From: Merluccius polli
Lineage: Eukaryota > Chordata > Actinopteri > Gadiformes > Merlucciidae
Direction of reading: 5' to 3'
NCBI GenBank assembly: GCA_030340625.1
Contig: JAOPHQ010000581.1
Location: 62,001 to 126,000, forward strand
DNA: 64,000 nucleotides
Shown here: piece by piece, positions 1-10,494 of the stretch
Position numbering within the stretch: the first letter of the stretch is position 1
How the letters are laid out: each line of letters opens with the position of its first letter
The notes under the pieces: generated by a model
What the model was told of the DNA's origin: nothing
What the model saw: only the letters and a program-made list of their open reading frames with translations
Databases searched by the model: none
Made by a program: the position numbers and the translations under genes

Positions 1-1593
1 ATGAGAGGTGATGCCAGTGAGGAGGGAGTTGCAGTAGTCGAGACGGGAGGAGATGAAGGCGTGGATGAGGGATTCAGCAGCAGGGGGGGAGAGGCAGTGT
101 CTGATTTTAGCGATGCGGCGGAGGTGGAAGTAAGAGGTCTTGACGATGGAGCTGACGTGGGGATCAAAGGATAGGGTGGGGTCCAGGATAACGCCGAGAT
201 TGCGTGCCAGGGGGGAGGGTGTGATGGTCGAGGTGCCGATGGTGAGTGAGATGGGTCCGGTTTTGTTGAGGGTGGATTTGGTGCCTATGAGGAGGAGCTC
301 TGTTTTATCGCTGTTGAGTTGGAGGAAGTTGTGAGCCAGCCATGATTGTATTGTAGCGACGGAGGTTTCGATGTGGGTGAGGGGAGGGTTTTGGGTGGAT
401 TTGGTGCTGATGTATATCTGGGTGTCGTCAGCGTAACAGTGGAAGTCCAGGTTGAGTGAGCGGATGATGTGACCAAGGGGGAAGAGGTAACAGATGAAGA
501 GGAGGGGTCCGAGGACTGAGCCTTGCGGGACCCCCTGCATGACTGGGGAGAGGGTGGATGTGTGACCAGAGAGGGAGACGAACTGTTGCCTGTTGGTGAG
601 GTAGGAGGTGAGCCAGTCGAGTGCAGTGCCCTCAACACCCTGTTGGCGCAGCCTGTGAAGGAGGATGGAGTGGTTCACAGTGTCAAAGGCTGCGCTGAGG
701 TCGAGGAGTAACAGGATGTTGAGGGCACCGGAGTCAGCAGAGGTGAGGAGATCGTTTATGACTTTGACAAGGGCGGTTTCGGTGCTGTGGAGTGGGCGGA
801 ATCCAGACTGGAGGGGTTCGTAGAGGTTATTGGACTGGAGATGGGTGTGGAGTTGGGCGGCGACGATGCGTTCAAGGGTTTTGGAGAGGAACGGGAGGTT
901 GGAGATGGGGCGGTAGTTGGAGAGGTTGGCTGGGTCAAGGGTGGGCTTTTTGAGGATGGGGGTGATGGAGGCGAGTTTGTAGGCAGTGGGAAAGTGACCA
1001 AGGGATAGAGACTGGTTGAAGAGGGTGGTGAGGTGAGGGAGGAGGACAGGGAGGCAGGCCTTGGTTAGGGTTGTTGGGAGGGGGTCAAGAGAGCAGGTTG
1101 TTGTCTTGGATGTGGTGATGATGTCGAGGATGTGGGAGGAGTCGACAGGGGAGAAGTCAGTGAGAGGAGGGAAGGGGGGGAGGTCAGGGAAGGGGGGTAG
1201 GTATGGTGAGGGAGGAGAGGTGGGGGAGGAGGAGTTGCTGACGGTGGCAGTCAGGGAGCTGTTGATTTGGGAGATTTTGTTGTTGAAGGCGAGGAGGAAG
1301 GAGTTGCAGAGGTCAGGGGAGGAGGGTGGGATGATGGCCGGTGGCTGGAGCAGCTTGTTGACGGTGGAGAACAGGGTGCGGGGGTTCCGGTTGGTGCTGT
1401 TGATGAGGGATGAGTAGTGGGCGAATTTGGCAGCATGGAGAGCGTCACGGTAGGAGGAGATGTGTTGTTTGAAGGCTTCGGCGTGGACGGTGAGGTGGGT
1501 TTTTTTGTAGAGGCGTTCAAGTTGACGGCCAGTTTGTTTCATGGAGCGGAGTTCCGGGGTGTACCAAGGGGCAGAGTTGGTGAATGAGACAGA
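1..1593 (-). CDS. L2-type LINE reverse transcriptase, 3' half, open at the window edge
   Basis: This is the reverse-transcriptase part of a non-LTR retrotransposon read on the minus strand. It would copy the element RNA at a nicked target. In frame I read NYRPISNLPFLSKTLER, then DLSAAFDTVNHSILL, GVPQGSVLGPLLF and the catalytic box YADDTQIY (complement of 414-435), followed by NLGVILDPTLSF and SRLDYCNSLL. This order is that of the L2/CR1 group. The frame is open from 1593 to the window start, so the C-terminus lies outside. A TAA at 1594-1596 breaks it from its upstream part, which continues to 1664 and resumes at 15452 beyond the Harbinger insertion. The apparent ORFs on both strands here are frame shadows. 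Clade L2 is inferred from motif style. Confidence 0.85.
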
Positions 1594-1863
1594 TTAAGTT
1601 TTCCAGGGGGCAAGGGAGTCCAGGGTGTCAGAGAGGGTGGTGTTGAGCATGGTGGCGTAGTCATCAGGGCCCAGTATTTCAAAACTTGTAATCCGGATCA
1701 GGATAATCCGGATAATGAAATCCTCCTTTTCTCAGACCTGGATCAAGGTGATCCTGCTGACTTTATCCGAGTATTTCAAAACACCGGCAGGGTGGATCAC
1801 CGCGATCCCGATCTGGGCGGAGACGGATTTCCAAATCTCGTGACGTCGCCTCCGGATGGAAAC

Positions 1864-1919
1864 ATGGCGGACTACCTCACGAAAGGAGCAGCTGGAAACG
1901 CGACTTCCACGTCAAAAAT
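1864..1919 (+). other. Candidate first coding exon of Harbinger-A
   Basis: An ATG in an AACATGG context opens a short frame beginning MADYLTKGAAGN and meets a good splice donor (AAAAAT/GTAAGT, GT at 1920-1921). It could be the first exon of an element-encoded protein. No downstream acceptor could be matched through the repeats, so this is tentative. Confidence 0.3.
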
Positions 1920-2257
1920 GTAAGTTTACCGTCGTCTAATGTGTAGCGGTTTTAAGACCATACGAATTCCAACCAACATGTCATGCAAGCCAACTTCTTG
2001 GATCGTCCCCTAATTAAAACCAGACCGCAGCGATCTCTAATTGAGCCGCGGCCGCGCTAACGGGAGCTAACTTGACTCCATTGACTTGTGTGTTAAGCAG
2101 CTAGCGGGATAGCGAGGAAGCGGCTTTGTTGATGAATTTTGCGGTCTATGGTTTAACTTAAAAGGGAACTAGAAAATGCATTTCCTGCAGAAAACGCGTG
2201 TGAATGCTGGAAGCTGAATGATAAGCTCAAAGCAGAAATATAAAATGAATTGATCTG

Positions 2258-3637
2258 AAGAATCTGAAAGTAGTTGTATAAGCTGAAATAGTAGAAGAAG
2301 CTGAAATAGTAGAAGAATCTGAAAGTAGTAGTAGAAGCTGAAATAGTAGAAGAATCTGAAAGTAGTAGTAGAAGCTGAAATAGTAGAAGAATCTGAAAGT
2401 AGTAGTAGAAGCTGAAATAGTAGAAGAAGCTGAAAGTAGTAGTAGAAGCTGAAATAGTAGAAGAATCTGAAAGTAGTAGTAGAAGCTGAAATAGTAGAAG
2501 AATCTGAAAGTAGTGGTAGAAGCTGAAATAGTAGAAGAAGCTGAAAGTAGTGGTAGAAGCTGAAATAGTAGAAGAATCTGAAAGTAGTAGTAGAAGCTAA
2601 AATAGTAGAAGTAGCTGAAAGTAGTAGTAGAAGCTGAAATAGTAGAAGAATCTGAAAGTAGTAGTAGAAGCTGAAATAGTAGAAGAATCTGAAAGTAGTA
2701 GTAGAAGCTGAAATAGTAGAAGAATCTGAAAGTAGTAGTAGAAGCTGAAATAGTAGAAGAATCTGAAAGTAGTAGTAGAAGCTGAAATAGTAGAAGAATC
2801 TGAAAGTAGTGGTAGAAGCTGAAATAGTAGAAGAAGCTGAAAGTAGTGGTAGAAGCTGAAATAGTAGAAATAGTAGAAGAATCTGAAAGTAGTAGTAGAA
2901 GCTGAAATAGTAGAAGAATCTGAAAGTAGTAGTAGAAGCTGAAATAGTAGAAGAATCTGAAAGTAGTAGTAGAAGCTGAAATAGTAGAAGAATCTGAAAG
3001 TAGTAGTAGAAGCTGAAATAGTAGAAGAAGCTGAAAGTAGTAGTAGAAGCTGAAATAGTAGAAGAAGCTGAAAGTAGTAGTAGAAGCTGAAATAGTAGAA
3101 GAAGCTGAAAGTAGTAGTAGAAGCTGAAATAGTAGAAGAAGCTGAAAGTAGTAGTAGAAGCTGAAATAGTAGAAGAATCTGAAAGTAGTAGTATAAGCTG
3201 AAATAGTAGAAGAATCTGAAAGTAGTAGTAGAAGCTGAAATAGTAGAAGAAGCTGAAAGTAGTAGTAGAAGCTGAAATAGTAGAAGAAGCTGAAAGTAGG
3301 CCTAGTAGTAGAAGCTGAAATAGTAGAAGAAGCTGAAAGTAGTAGTAGAAGCTGAAATAGTAGAAGAAGCTGAAAGTAGTAGTAGAAGCTGAAATAGTAG
3401 AAGAAGCTGAAAGTAGTAGGCCTAGTAGAAGCTCAAATAGTAGAAGAATCTGAAAGTAGTAGAAGAAGCTGAAATAGTAGAAGAATCTGAAAGTAGTAGT
3501 AGAAGCTGAAATAGTAGAAGAAGCTGAAAGTAGTAGTAGAAGCTGAAATAGTAGAAGAAGCTGAAAGTAATAGTAGAAGCTGAAATAGTAGAAGAAGCTG
3601 AAAGTAGTAGTAGAAGCTGAAAAAGTACATTACATTA
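2258..3637. repeat. 37-bp tandem array, block 1
   Basis: Tandem copies of a 37-bp unit built from GAAGCTGAAATAGTA plus a second half, GAAG(AATCTG or AAGCTG)AAAGTAGTAGTA. Variants include a GGCCTAG insertion near 3298 and 3419. The unit has no stop codon in any minus-strand frame and 37 is not a multiple of three, so long minus-strand ORFs arise with a 37-residue period of Phe, Tyr, Leu and Ser. These are not genes. The block ends where an L2 LINE inserted. Confidence 0.95.
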
Positions 3638-4908
3638 CATTACATTTAGCAGACGCTTTTATCCAAAGCGACTTACAATTGAGGACATAGTCAAGTTTCA
3701 ATATAATCAAGAGCAATAAAGATAAAGGCGATTCAACTTCAATAGTATAAGAGTGATCAACATAGCTTCAATAACAGTGAACAAAGTGAGCATCATGGCT
3801 TCATTATTCAACATGGTTTCAGGTGCTCTCGGAAGAGAAGGGTTTTTAAGAGCTTCTTGAAGACAGGGAGGGACGCCCCTGCTCTTGTAGCAACTGGTAG
3901 CTTGTTCCACCATTGGGGAACTGCAGATGCGAATGATCTCGACTGAGATCGCCTTGTGTTTAAGGAGGGCGAGGCCAGTCGGTGCTGTTGTGATGAGCGC
4001 AACGCCCGGGCGGGGGTGTAAGCCATTATGATTGAGTTTAGGTAGGTAGGCGCAGACCCTGAAATCACTCTGTAGGCAAGAGACAGTGACTTGTGTTTGA
4101 TTCGGGCAGCCACCGGTAGCCAGTGTAGGTCAGTGAGCAGAGGCGTGACGTGTGCTCTTTTAGGTTGCTTAAAGACCGAACGCGCCGCCGCGTTCTGGAC
4201 TTTTTGCAGTGGATTAATTGAGCAAGCTGGTAGGCCAGCTAGGAGGGCATTGCAGTAGTCGAGGCGGGATATGACCATGGCCTGTACCAGGAGTTGGGTA
4301 GCATGTTGGTTCAGGTACGGTCTGATTTTCCGTATGTTGTAGAGTGCGAAGCGGCACGACCTGGCAGTCGAGGCGATATGGTCCTTGAAGGATAGCTGAT
4401 CGTCAATCATGACGCCCAGGTTTTTCACCATCCTGGTGGGAGCAACCGTGGTAGAGGCAAAGTTTAGGTTGATGTTGTGTTTGAGTGAGTGCTGGGCTGG
4501 GATAACCAGGAGTTCAGTCTTGGACAGGTTAAGTTGAAGGTGGTGATCCTTCATCCAGACAGATAGGTTGGAGAGGCATGCCGAGATTCGTGCTGAGACG
4601 GTAGGGTCATCTGGCTGAAATGACAGATACAGCTGCGTGTCATCTGCGTAGCAGTGGTACGAGAAGCCATGAGAGCGGATGATCTGGCCCAGTGAAGTAG
4701 TATACATGGCGAAGAGAAGAGGCCCCAGTACCGAGCCTTGGGGGACCCCTGTACCGAGGCTTTGGGACGAGGATGTATGTCCCTGCCATGACACCATGAA
4801 GGAGCGCTCAGAGAGGTAGGATCGGAACCAAGATAGTGATGTGCCCGAGATGCCCATGTTTGAGAGTATAGATAGTAAAATGCTGTGGTTGACCGTATCA
4901 AATAGTAG
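3638..4908 (-). mobile_element. 5'-truncated L2-type LINE inserted in the 37-bp array
   Basis: The plus-strand left edge carries ACATTACATTACATTTAGCAG and the conserved GACGCTTTTATCCAAAGCGAC that mark the 3' tail of abundant teleost L2-like LINEs. The right edge breaks from RT codons (FDTVNHSILLS) straight back into array sequence at about 4900. A 5'-truncated insertion by target-primed reverse transcription explains this. Confidence 0.85.
3808..4902 (-). CDS. L2-type LINE reverse transcriptase, C-terminal part
   Basis: The frame is intact from the truncation to a stop at 3808. Visible blocks are FDTVNHSILL, GVPQGSVLGPLLFAMY, the catalytic YADDTQLYLSF, LNLSKTELLVI, NLGVMIDDQLSF, SRLDYCNALLAGLP and the C-terminal LHWLPVAARIKHK and WWNKLPVATR. 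These are the usual L2-clade thumb and tail motifs. The reading frame extends by chance through array sequence to 5097, where an in-frame Met occurs, but residues upstream of about 4902 are array-derived. The copy lacks the endonuclease and is dead. Confidence 0.85.
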   Translation of the reverse strand, partial: FDTVNHSILLSILSNMGISGTSLSWFRSYLSERSFMVSWQGHTSSSQSLGTGVPQGSVLGPLLFAMYTTSLGQIIRSHGFSYHCYADDTQLYLSFQPDDPTVSARISACLSNLSVWMKDHHLQLNLSKTELLVIPAQHSLKHNINLNFASTTVAPTRMVKNLGVMIDDQLSFKDHIASTARSCRFALYNIRKIRPYLNQHATQLLVQAMVISRLDYCNALLAGLPACSINPLQKVQNAAARSVFKQPKRAHVTPLLTDLHWLPVAARIKHKSLSLAYRVISGSAPTYLNSIIMAYTPARALRSSQQHRLASPSLNTRRSQSRSFASAVPQWWNKLPVATRAGASLPVFKKLLKTLLFREHLKPC

Positions 4909-5020
4909 AAGAAGCTGAAAGTAGTAGTAGAAGTTGAAATAGTAGAAGAAGCTGAAAGTAGTAGGCCTAGTAGAAGCTGAAATAGTAGAAGAATATGAAA
5001 GTAGTAGAAGTAGTTGAAAT
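4909..5020. repeat. 37-bp tandem array, continuation after the L2 insertion
   Basis: The same GAAGCTGAAATAGTAGAAG units resume directly after the LINE and decay into the TAGGCCTAATAGGCCTA segment that closes the array in two modules. Confidence 0.85.
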
Positions 5021-5235
5021 TGTAGTAGTAGCTGAATTAGTAGGCCTAATAGGCCTACTAATAGCTGAAGTAGAAGTAACTGAAGTAGTAACAACACTGC
5101 TGAACGTCCTCAAAAAGCAGCCCAATCTGGCAACACTGCTGAACGTCCCCTCGCTCGAGCGTCAACGTGAAGTCAACTGAAAAGGAATCAGTTAAACTGT
5201 GAAACTCTTAATAAATATAAATGCTATCGAAATTC
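5021..5235. repeat. Module spacer between 37-bp array and poly-C minisatellite (copy 1)
   Basis: Contains a short direct repeat (AACACTGCTGAACGTCC, twice) and ends at ATAAATGCTATCGAAATTCC before the C-tracts. It recurs almost unchanged at 11405-11610, which shows the higher-order repeat. Confidence 0.8.
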
Positions 5236-5468
5236 CCCCCCCCGGCCCACGGTATGTTACTATTGCGCGCACCCCCCCCCCCCCCCCCGCAGGTCCGCGG
5301 TGTGTTTGTGTTACTATTGCGGGCACCCCCCGCAGGTCCGCGGTGTGTTTGTGTTACTATTGCGGGCACCCCCCCCCCCCGCAGGTCCGCGGTGTGTTTG
5401 TGTTACTATTGCGGGCACCCCCCCGCAGGTCCGCGGTGTGTTTGTGTTACTGTTTACTATTGCGCGCG
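5236..5468. repeat. Poly-C minisatellite, block 1
   Basis: Tandem units of about 45-50 bp: GCAGGTCCGCGGTGTGTTTG, then TGTTACTATTGCGGGCAC and a C-run of variable length. The apparent ORFs of repeated Pro, Cys and Arg on either strand are repeat artefacts. C-run lengths are likely to be unreliable in assembly. Confidence 0.9.
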
Positions 5469-6052
5469 TGAACGTCGTTTTACGGCAGCGGAAGATTTAC
5501 GACAGCCAGCATACAGACAGTGAGCAACGGACTGCACATGATATTATTCACAACTCGGATTCATTTAATGAAACCCATTGATTCTTTTGATCGGTGGACC
5601 CCTTTTGATTGGATATTATGGGATATACAAGTCTGTACATTTTTTGAACGAAGGTAAACGATTGAGAATTGATTTAGTTAGGCCAGAGATCAATGTGTAA
5701 TCGATGTGTAAACTGTGATTCTGAATAAATATAAATGCTATCGAAATTTTGTTTGGATATCGTTATTATTGAATATACAAATCTGTAGATAAGTGACATT
5801 TTTTGAATGAAGGTTAGCGGTTGAAATGTGAATGAATTAGTTACGACGTGTTAAACAGTGGAAGGTCCGCCGGTTACAATGGGACGAACGGTAGAATATG
5901 ACGATTTGAAACTAAAACTGCGATACAGAAAAAAGTATAACAGCTATCGAAATTTCGTGAACACGGCTAGATAGATACAAATCTCTAGATTTGTTTAATT
6001 GTTTGAACGATGGGAAAAGGTTGAAATTTGAATTAGTTACGACGTAAAGAAT
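5469..6052. repeat. Conserved spacer module of Harbinger-A (copy 1)
   Basis: Starts GAACGTCGTTTTACGGCAGC and ends TTAGTTACGACGTAAAG. Near-identical copies lie at about 7584-8380 and 12100-12895. Each later copy carries an internal tandem duplication of about 200 bp that includes a small ORF. No known gene is recognised. Confidence 0.8.
5879..5974 (+). other. Repeated 31-codon ORF, copy 1
   Basis: ATG to TAG, starting MGRTVEYDD and ending NFVNTAR, lysine/arginine/tyrosine-rich. The same ORF is preserved at 8001-8096 and 12517-12612, with variants at 8218 and 12723. All share the leader CGCCGGTTACA before ATG. No family is recognised. Conservation may reflect recent duplication rather than selection. 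Confidence 0.4.
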
Positions 6053-6376
6053 GTGAAGAATAAGAGGCTGGGCGGACAGCAAAGCCGTCCGCCCATTGAT
6101 TTGTATTGGAAAAATAAAGGTGGAAAAAGTAGAATAATTTGAAAAGTTGAATTAATATGAAAAATGTGAATAGATAGCCATCATGTCGTAATAAATATGA
6201 ACATTTTGATATTTGAATGGTTTCTGTAGCTGAAAATGTGAAGAAGGAGAAGAGTGCCAAAAAACGGTCGGAAGAAGAATAAAAATAAAAACTAGAAAAT
6301 GCATTTCCTGCAGAAAACGCGTGTGAATGCTGGAAGCTGAATGATAAGCGCAAAGCAGAAATATAAAATGAATTGA
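6053..6376. repeat. Module head before 37-bp array (copy 2)
   Basis: Contains AGGCTGGGCGGAC with an 11-bp inverted partner (GTCCGCCCA), then AT-rich sequence and AAATGCATTTCCTGCAGAAA, GTGTGAATGCTGGAAGCTG. Similar heads occur at 2160, 8380, 10400 and 12895. Confidence 0.75.
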
Positions 6377-7050
6377 TCTGAAGAATCTGAAAGTAGTAGT
6401 ATAAGCTGAAATAGTAGAAGAATCTGAAAGTAGTAGAAGAAGCTGAAATAGTAGAAGAATCTGAAAGTAGTAGTATAAGCTGAAATAGTAGAAGAATCTG
6501 AAAGTAGTAGTAGAAGCTGAAATAGTAGAAGAATCTGAAAGTAGTAGTAGAAGCTGAAATAGTAGAAGAATCTGAAAGTAGTAGTATAAGCTGAAATAGT
6601 AGAAGAATCTGAAAGTAGTAGAAGAAGCTGAAATAGTAGAAGAATCTGAAAGTAGTAGTATAAGCTGAAATAGTAGAAGAATCTGAAAGTAGTAGTAGAA
6701 GCTGAAATAGTAGAAGAATCTGAAAGTAGTAGTATAAGCTGAAATAGTAGAAGAATCTGAAAGTAGTAGTAGAAGCTGAAATAGTAGAAGAATCTGAAAG
6801 TCGTAGTAGAAGCTGAAATAGTAGAAGAATCTGAAAGTAGTAGTAGAAGCTGAAATAGTAGAAGAATCTGAAAGTAGTAGTAGAAGCTGAAATAGTAGAA
6901 GAATCTGAAAGTAGTAGTAGAAGCTGAAATAGTAGAATTATCAAAGTAGTAGAAGTAGTTGAAATTGTAGTAGTAGCTGAAATAGTAGAAGAATCTGAAA
7001 TAGTAGAAGTAGCTGAAAGTAGTAGTAGCCGAATTAGTAATACTAATAGC
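6377..7050. repeat. 37-bp tandem array, block 2
   Basis: Same unit as block 1 with the variant GTAGTAGTATAAGCTG. It degenerates at its 3' end into TTGTAGTAGTAGCTG and CCGAATTAGTAATACTAATAG. Confidence 0.95.
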
Positions 7051-7189
7051 TTTAATTGTTTGATCGATGGGAAACGGTTGAAATTTGAATTAGTTACGAC
7101 GTAAAGCATTGGGAGAATAAGAGGCTGGGCGGCCGTCCGCCCATTGATTTATATTGGAAAAATAAATGTATACTACAATTTACTATTGC

Positions 7190-7560
7190 GGGCACCCCCC
7201 CCCCCCCCCCCCAGCCGTAGGTCCGCGGTGTGTTTGTGTTACTATTGGGGGCAGCCCCCCCCCGGCCGTAGGTCCGCGGTGTGTTTGTGTTACTATTGGG
7301 GGCAGCCCCCCCCCCCCCCCCCGGCCGTAGGTCCGCGGTGTGTTTGTTTGTGTTACTATTGCGGGCACCCCCCCCCCCCCCCGTAGGTCCGCGGTGTGTT
7401 TGTTTGTGTTACTATTGCGGGCGCCCCCCCCCCCCCCCGTAGGTCCGCGGTGTGTTTGTTTGTGTTACTATTGCGGGCACCCCCCCCCCCCCGTAGGTCC
7501 GCGGTGTGTTTGTTTGTGTTACTATTGCCCGCCCCGCCCCCCCCCCCCCCCCCCCCCGTA
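7190..7560. repeat. Poly-C minisatellite, block 2
   Basis: Seven or so units with GCCGTAGGTCCGCGGTGTG and TTACTATTG(G/C)GGGC(A/G) followed by C-runs up to about 25 bases. The variant GCCGTAGG instead of GCAGG links it to the dispersed copies at 29.7, 31.1 and 58.3 kb. Confidence 0.9.
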
Positions 7561-8389
7561 GCTCCGCGGTGACGCCATGACGCTCGAACGTGAACGTCGT
7601 TTTACGGCAGCGGAACATTTACGACAGCCAGCATACAGACAGTGAGCAACGGACTTCACATGATATTATTCACAACTCGGATTAATTTAATGAAACCCAT
7701 TGATTCTTTTGATCGGTGGACCCCCTTTGATTGGATATTATGGGATATACAAGTCTGTACATTTTTTGAACGAAGGTAAACGATTGAGAATTGATTTAGT
7801 TAGGCCAGAGATCAATGTGTAATCGATGTGTAAACTGTGATTCTGAATAAATATAAATGCTATCGAAATTTAGTTTGGATATCGTTATTATTGAATATAC
7901 AAATCTGTAGATTAGTGACATTTTTTGAATGAAGGTTAGCGGTTGAAATGTGAATGAATTAGTTACGACGTGTTAAACAGTGGAAGGTCCGCCGGTTACA
8001 ATGGGACGAACGGTAGAATATGACGATTTGAAACTAAAACTGCGATACAGAAAAAAGTATAACAGCTATCGAAATTTCGTGAACACGGCTAGATAGATAC
8101 AAATCTCTAGATTTGTTTAATTGTTTGAACGATGGGAAACGGTTGAAATTTGAAATAGTTACGACGTAAAGCAGCGGAAGTAAACAGTGGAAGGTCCGCC
8201 GGTTACAATGGGACGAACGGTAGAATATGACGATTTGAAACTAAAACTGCGATACAGAAAAAAGTATAACAGCTATCGAAATTTCGTGAACACGGCTAGA
8301 TGGATACAAATCTCTAGATTTGTTTAATTGTTTGAACGATGGGAAAAGGTTGAAATTTGAATTAGTTACGACGTAAAGAATTGGAAGAA
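7561..8389. repeat. Conserved spacer module of Harbinger-A (copy 2) with internal duplication
   Basis: Second copy of the 5469-6052 module. The segment from TAAACAGTGGAAGGTCCGCC to GACGTAAAG occurs twice in tandem (about 7975-8170 and 8180-8380). ORF copies begin at 8001 and 8218; in the second the TAG is TGG and the frame runs on to TAA near 8337. Confidence 0.8.
8001..8096 (+). other. Repeated 31-codon ORF, copy 2
   Basis: Same ORF as at 5879-5974, full length, starting MGRTVEYDD and stopping at TAG. A third, read-through copy starts at 8218. Confidence 0.4.
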
Positions 8390-8696
8390 TTAAGAGGCTG
8401 GGCGGACGTCCGCCCATTGATTTGTATTGGAAAAATAAAGGTGGAAAAAGTAGAATAATTTGAAAAGTTGAATTAATATGAAGAATGTGAATAGATAGCC
8501 ATCATGTCGTAATAAATATGAACATTTTGATATTTGAATGGTTTCTGTAGCTGAAAATATGAAGAAGGAGAAGAGTGCCAAAAAACGGGCGGAAGAAGAA
8601 TAAAAATAACTAGAAAATGCATTTCCTGCAGAAAACGCGTGTGAATGCTGGAAGCTGAATGATAAGCGCAAAGCAGAAATATAAAATGAATTGATC

Positions 8697-10080
8697 TGAA
8701 GAATCTGAAAGTAGTAGTATAAGCTGAAATAGTAGAAGAATCTGAAAGTAGTAGAAGAAGCTGAAATAGTAGAAGAATCTGAAAGTAGTAGTATAAGCTG
8801 AAATAGTAGAAGAATCTGAAAGTAGTAGTATAAGCTGAAATAGTAGAAGAATCTGAAAGTAGTAGTAGAAGCTGAAATAGTAGAAGAATCTGAAAGTAGT
8901 AGTATAAGCTGAAATAGTAGAAGAATCTGAAAGTAGTAGAAGAAGCTGAAATAGTAGAAGAATCTGAAAGTAGTAGTATAAGCTGAAATAGTAGAAGAAT
9001 CTGAAAGTAGTAGTATAAGCTGAAATAGTAGAAGAATCTGAAAGTAGTAGTAGAAGCTGAAATAGTAGAAGAATCTGAAAGTAGTAGTATAAGCTGAAAT
9101 AGTAGAAGAATCTGAAAGTAGTAGAAGAAGCTGAAATAGTAGAAGAATCTGAAAGTAGTAGTATAAGCTGAAATAGTAGAAGCTGAAATAGTATAAGCTG
9201 AAATAGTAGAAGAATCTGAAAGTAGTAGTAGAAGCTGAAATAGTAGAAGAATCTGAAAGTAGTAGAAGAAGCTGAAATAGTAGAAGAATCTGAAAGTAGT
9301 AGTATAAGCTGAAATAGTAGAAGAATCTGAAAGTAGTAGTATAAGCTGAAATAGTAGAAGAATCTGAAAGTAGTAGTAGAAGCTGAAATAGTAGAAGAAT
9401 CTGAAAGTAGTAGTATAAGCTGAAATAGTAGAAGAATCTGAAAGTAGTAGAAGAAGCTGAAATAGTAGAAGAATCTGAAAGTAGTAGTATAAGCTGAAAT
9501 AGTAGAAGAATCTGAAAGTAGTAGTATAAGCTGAAATAGTAGAAGAATCTGAAAGTAGTAGTAGAAGCTGAAATAGTAGAAGAATCTGAAAGTAGTAGTA
9601 TAAGCTGAAATAGTAGAAGAATCTGAAAGTAGTAGAAGAAGCTGAAATAGTAGAAGAATCTGAAAGTAGTAGTATAAGCTGAAATAGTAGAAGCTGAAAT
9701 AGTATAAGCTGAAATAGTAGAAGAATCTGAAAGTAGTAGTAGAAGCTGAAATAGTAGAAGAATCTGAAAGTAGTAGAAGAAGCTGAAATAGTAGAAGAAG
9801 CTGAAAGTAGTAGTAGAAGCTGAAATAGTAGAAGAAGCTGAAAGTAGTAGTAGAAGCTGAAATAGTAGAAGAATCTGAAAGTAGTAGTAGAAGCTGAAAT
9901 AGTAGAAGAATCTGAAAGTAGTAGTAGAAGCTGAAATAGTAGAAGAATCTGAAAGTAGTAGTAGAAGCTGAAATAGTAGAATTATCAAAGTAGTAGAAGT
10001 AGTTGAAATTGTAGTAGTAGCTGAAATAGTAGAAGAATCTGAAATAGTAGAAGTAGCTGAAAGTAGTAGTAGCCGAATTA
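8697..10080. repeat. 37-bp tandem array, block 3 (longest)
   Basis: About 35 units. A sub-period is visible: sets of units with GTATAAGCTG, AGAAGAAGCTG and AGTAGAAGCTG recur in the same order at about 8.70, 9.00, 9.30 and 9.50 kb, including a short GTAGAAGCTGAAATAGTATAA variant at 9177 and 9685. The array thus grew by duplicating blocks of several units. The 596-residue minus-strand ORF across it is an artefact. Confidence 0.95.
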
Positions 10081-10227
10081 GTAATACTAATAGCTTTAAT
10101 TGTTTGATCGATGGGAAACGGTTGAAATTTGAATTAGTTACGACGTAAAGCATTGGGAGAATAAGAGGCTGGGCGGCCATCCGCCCATTGATTTATATTG
10201 GAAAAATAAATGTATACTACAATTTAC

Positions 10228-10320
10228 TATTGCGGGCACCCCCCCCCCCCCCCCCCCCCCCCCCCCCGCCGGCCGTAGGTCCGCGCGTGTTTGTGTTACT
10301 ATTGCGGGCACCCCCCCCCC
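10228..10320. repeat. Poly-C minisatellite, block 3
   Basis: Short block: a C-run of about 28, GCCGTAGGTCCGCGCGTG, one TTACTATTGCGGGCA unit and a second C-run. Confidence 0.85.
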
Positions 10321-10362
10321 CAGGGTTTTCACTAAACCTGCTTTGTGAAACGGACCCCTGGA
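10319..10362 (-). mobile_element. Terminal fragment of a second Harbinger family (Harbinger-B type)
   Basis: About 40 bp match, on the minus strand, the first 40 bp of the Harbinger at 43950 (GGGTCCGTTTCACAAAGCAG and the following GTTTAGTGAAAACCCTG). The rest of that element is absent, so this is a solo terminal remnant at a module boundary. Confidence 0.75.
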
Positions 10363-10494
10363 GTATGAAAGATAAAGACTTTATTTGTACTCAAGAGCAA
10401 GCACAACTAGAAAATGCATTTCCTGCAGAAAACGCGTGTGAATGCTGGAAGCTGAATGATAAGCGCAAAGCAGAAATATAAAATGAATTGATCT

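Noticed and set aside
1061..1417. Gly/Glu-rich plus-strand ORFs in 140-1417 and 16129-16749
   Set aside because: They are antisense shadows of the L2 LINE coding frame on the minus strand.
8390..10180. 596-residue minus-strand ORF rich in Phe, Tyr, Leu and Ser
   Set aside because: It is the translation of the 37-bp tandem array in rotating frames; the period of 37 residues and lack of any other feature show it is an artefact. The same applies to 6033-7109, 10391-11473 and 3433-3630.
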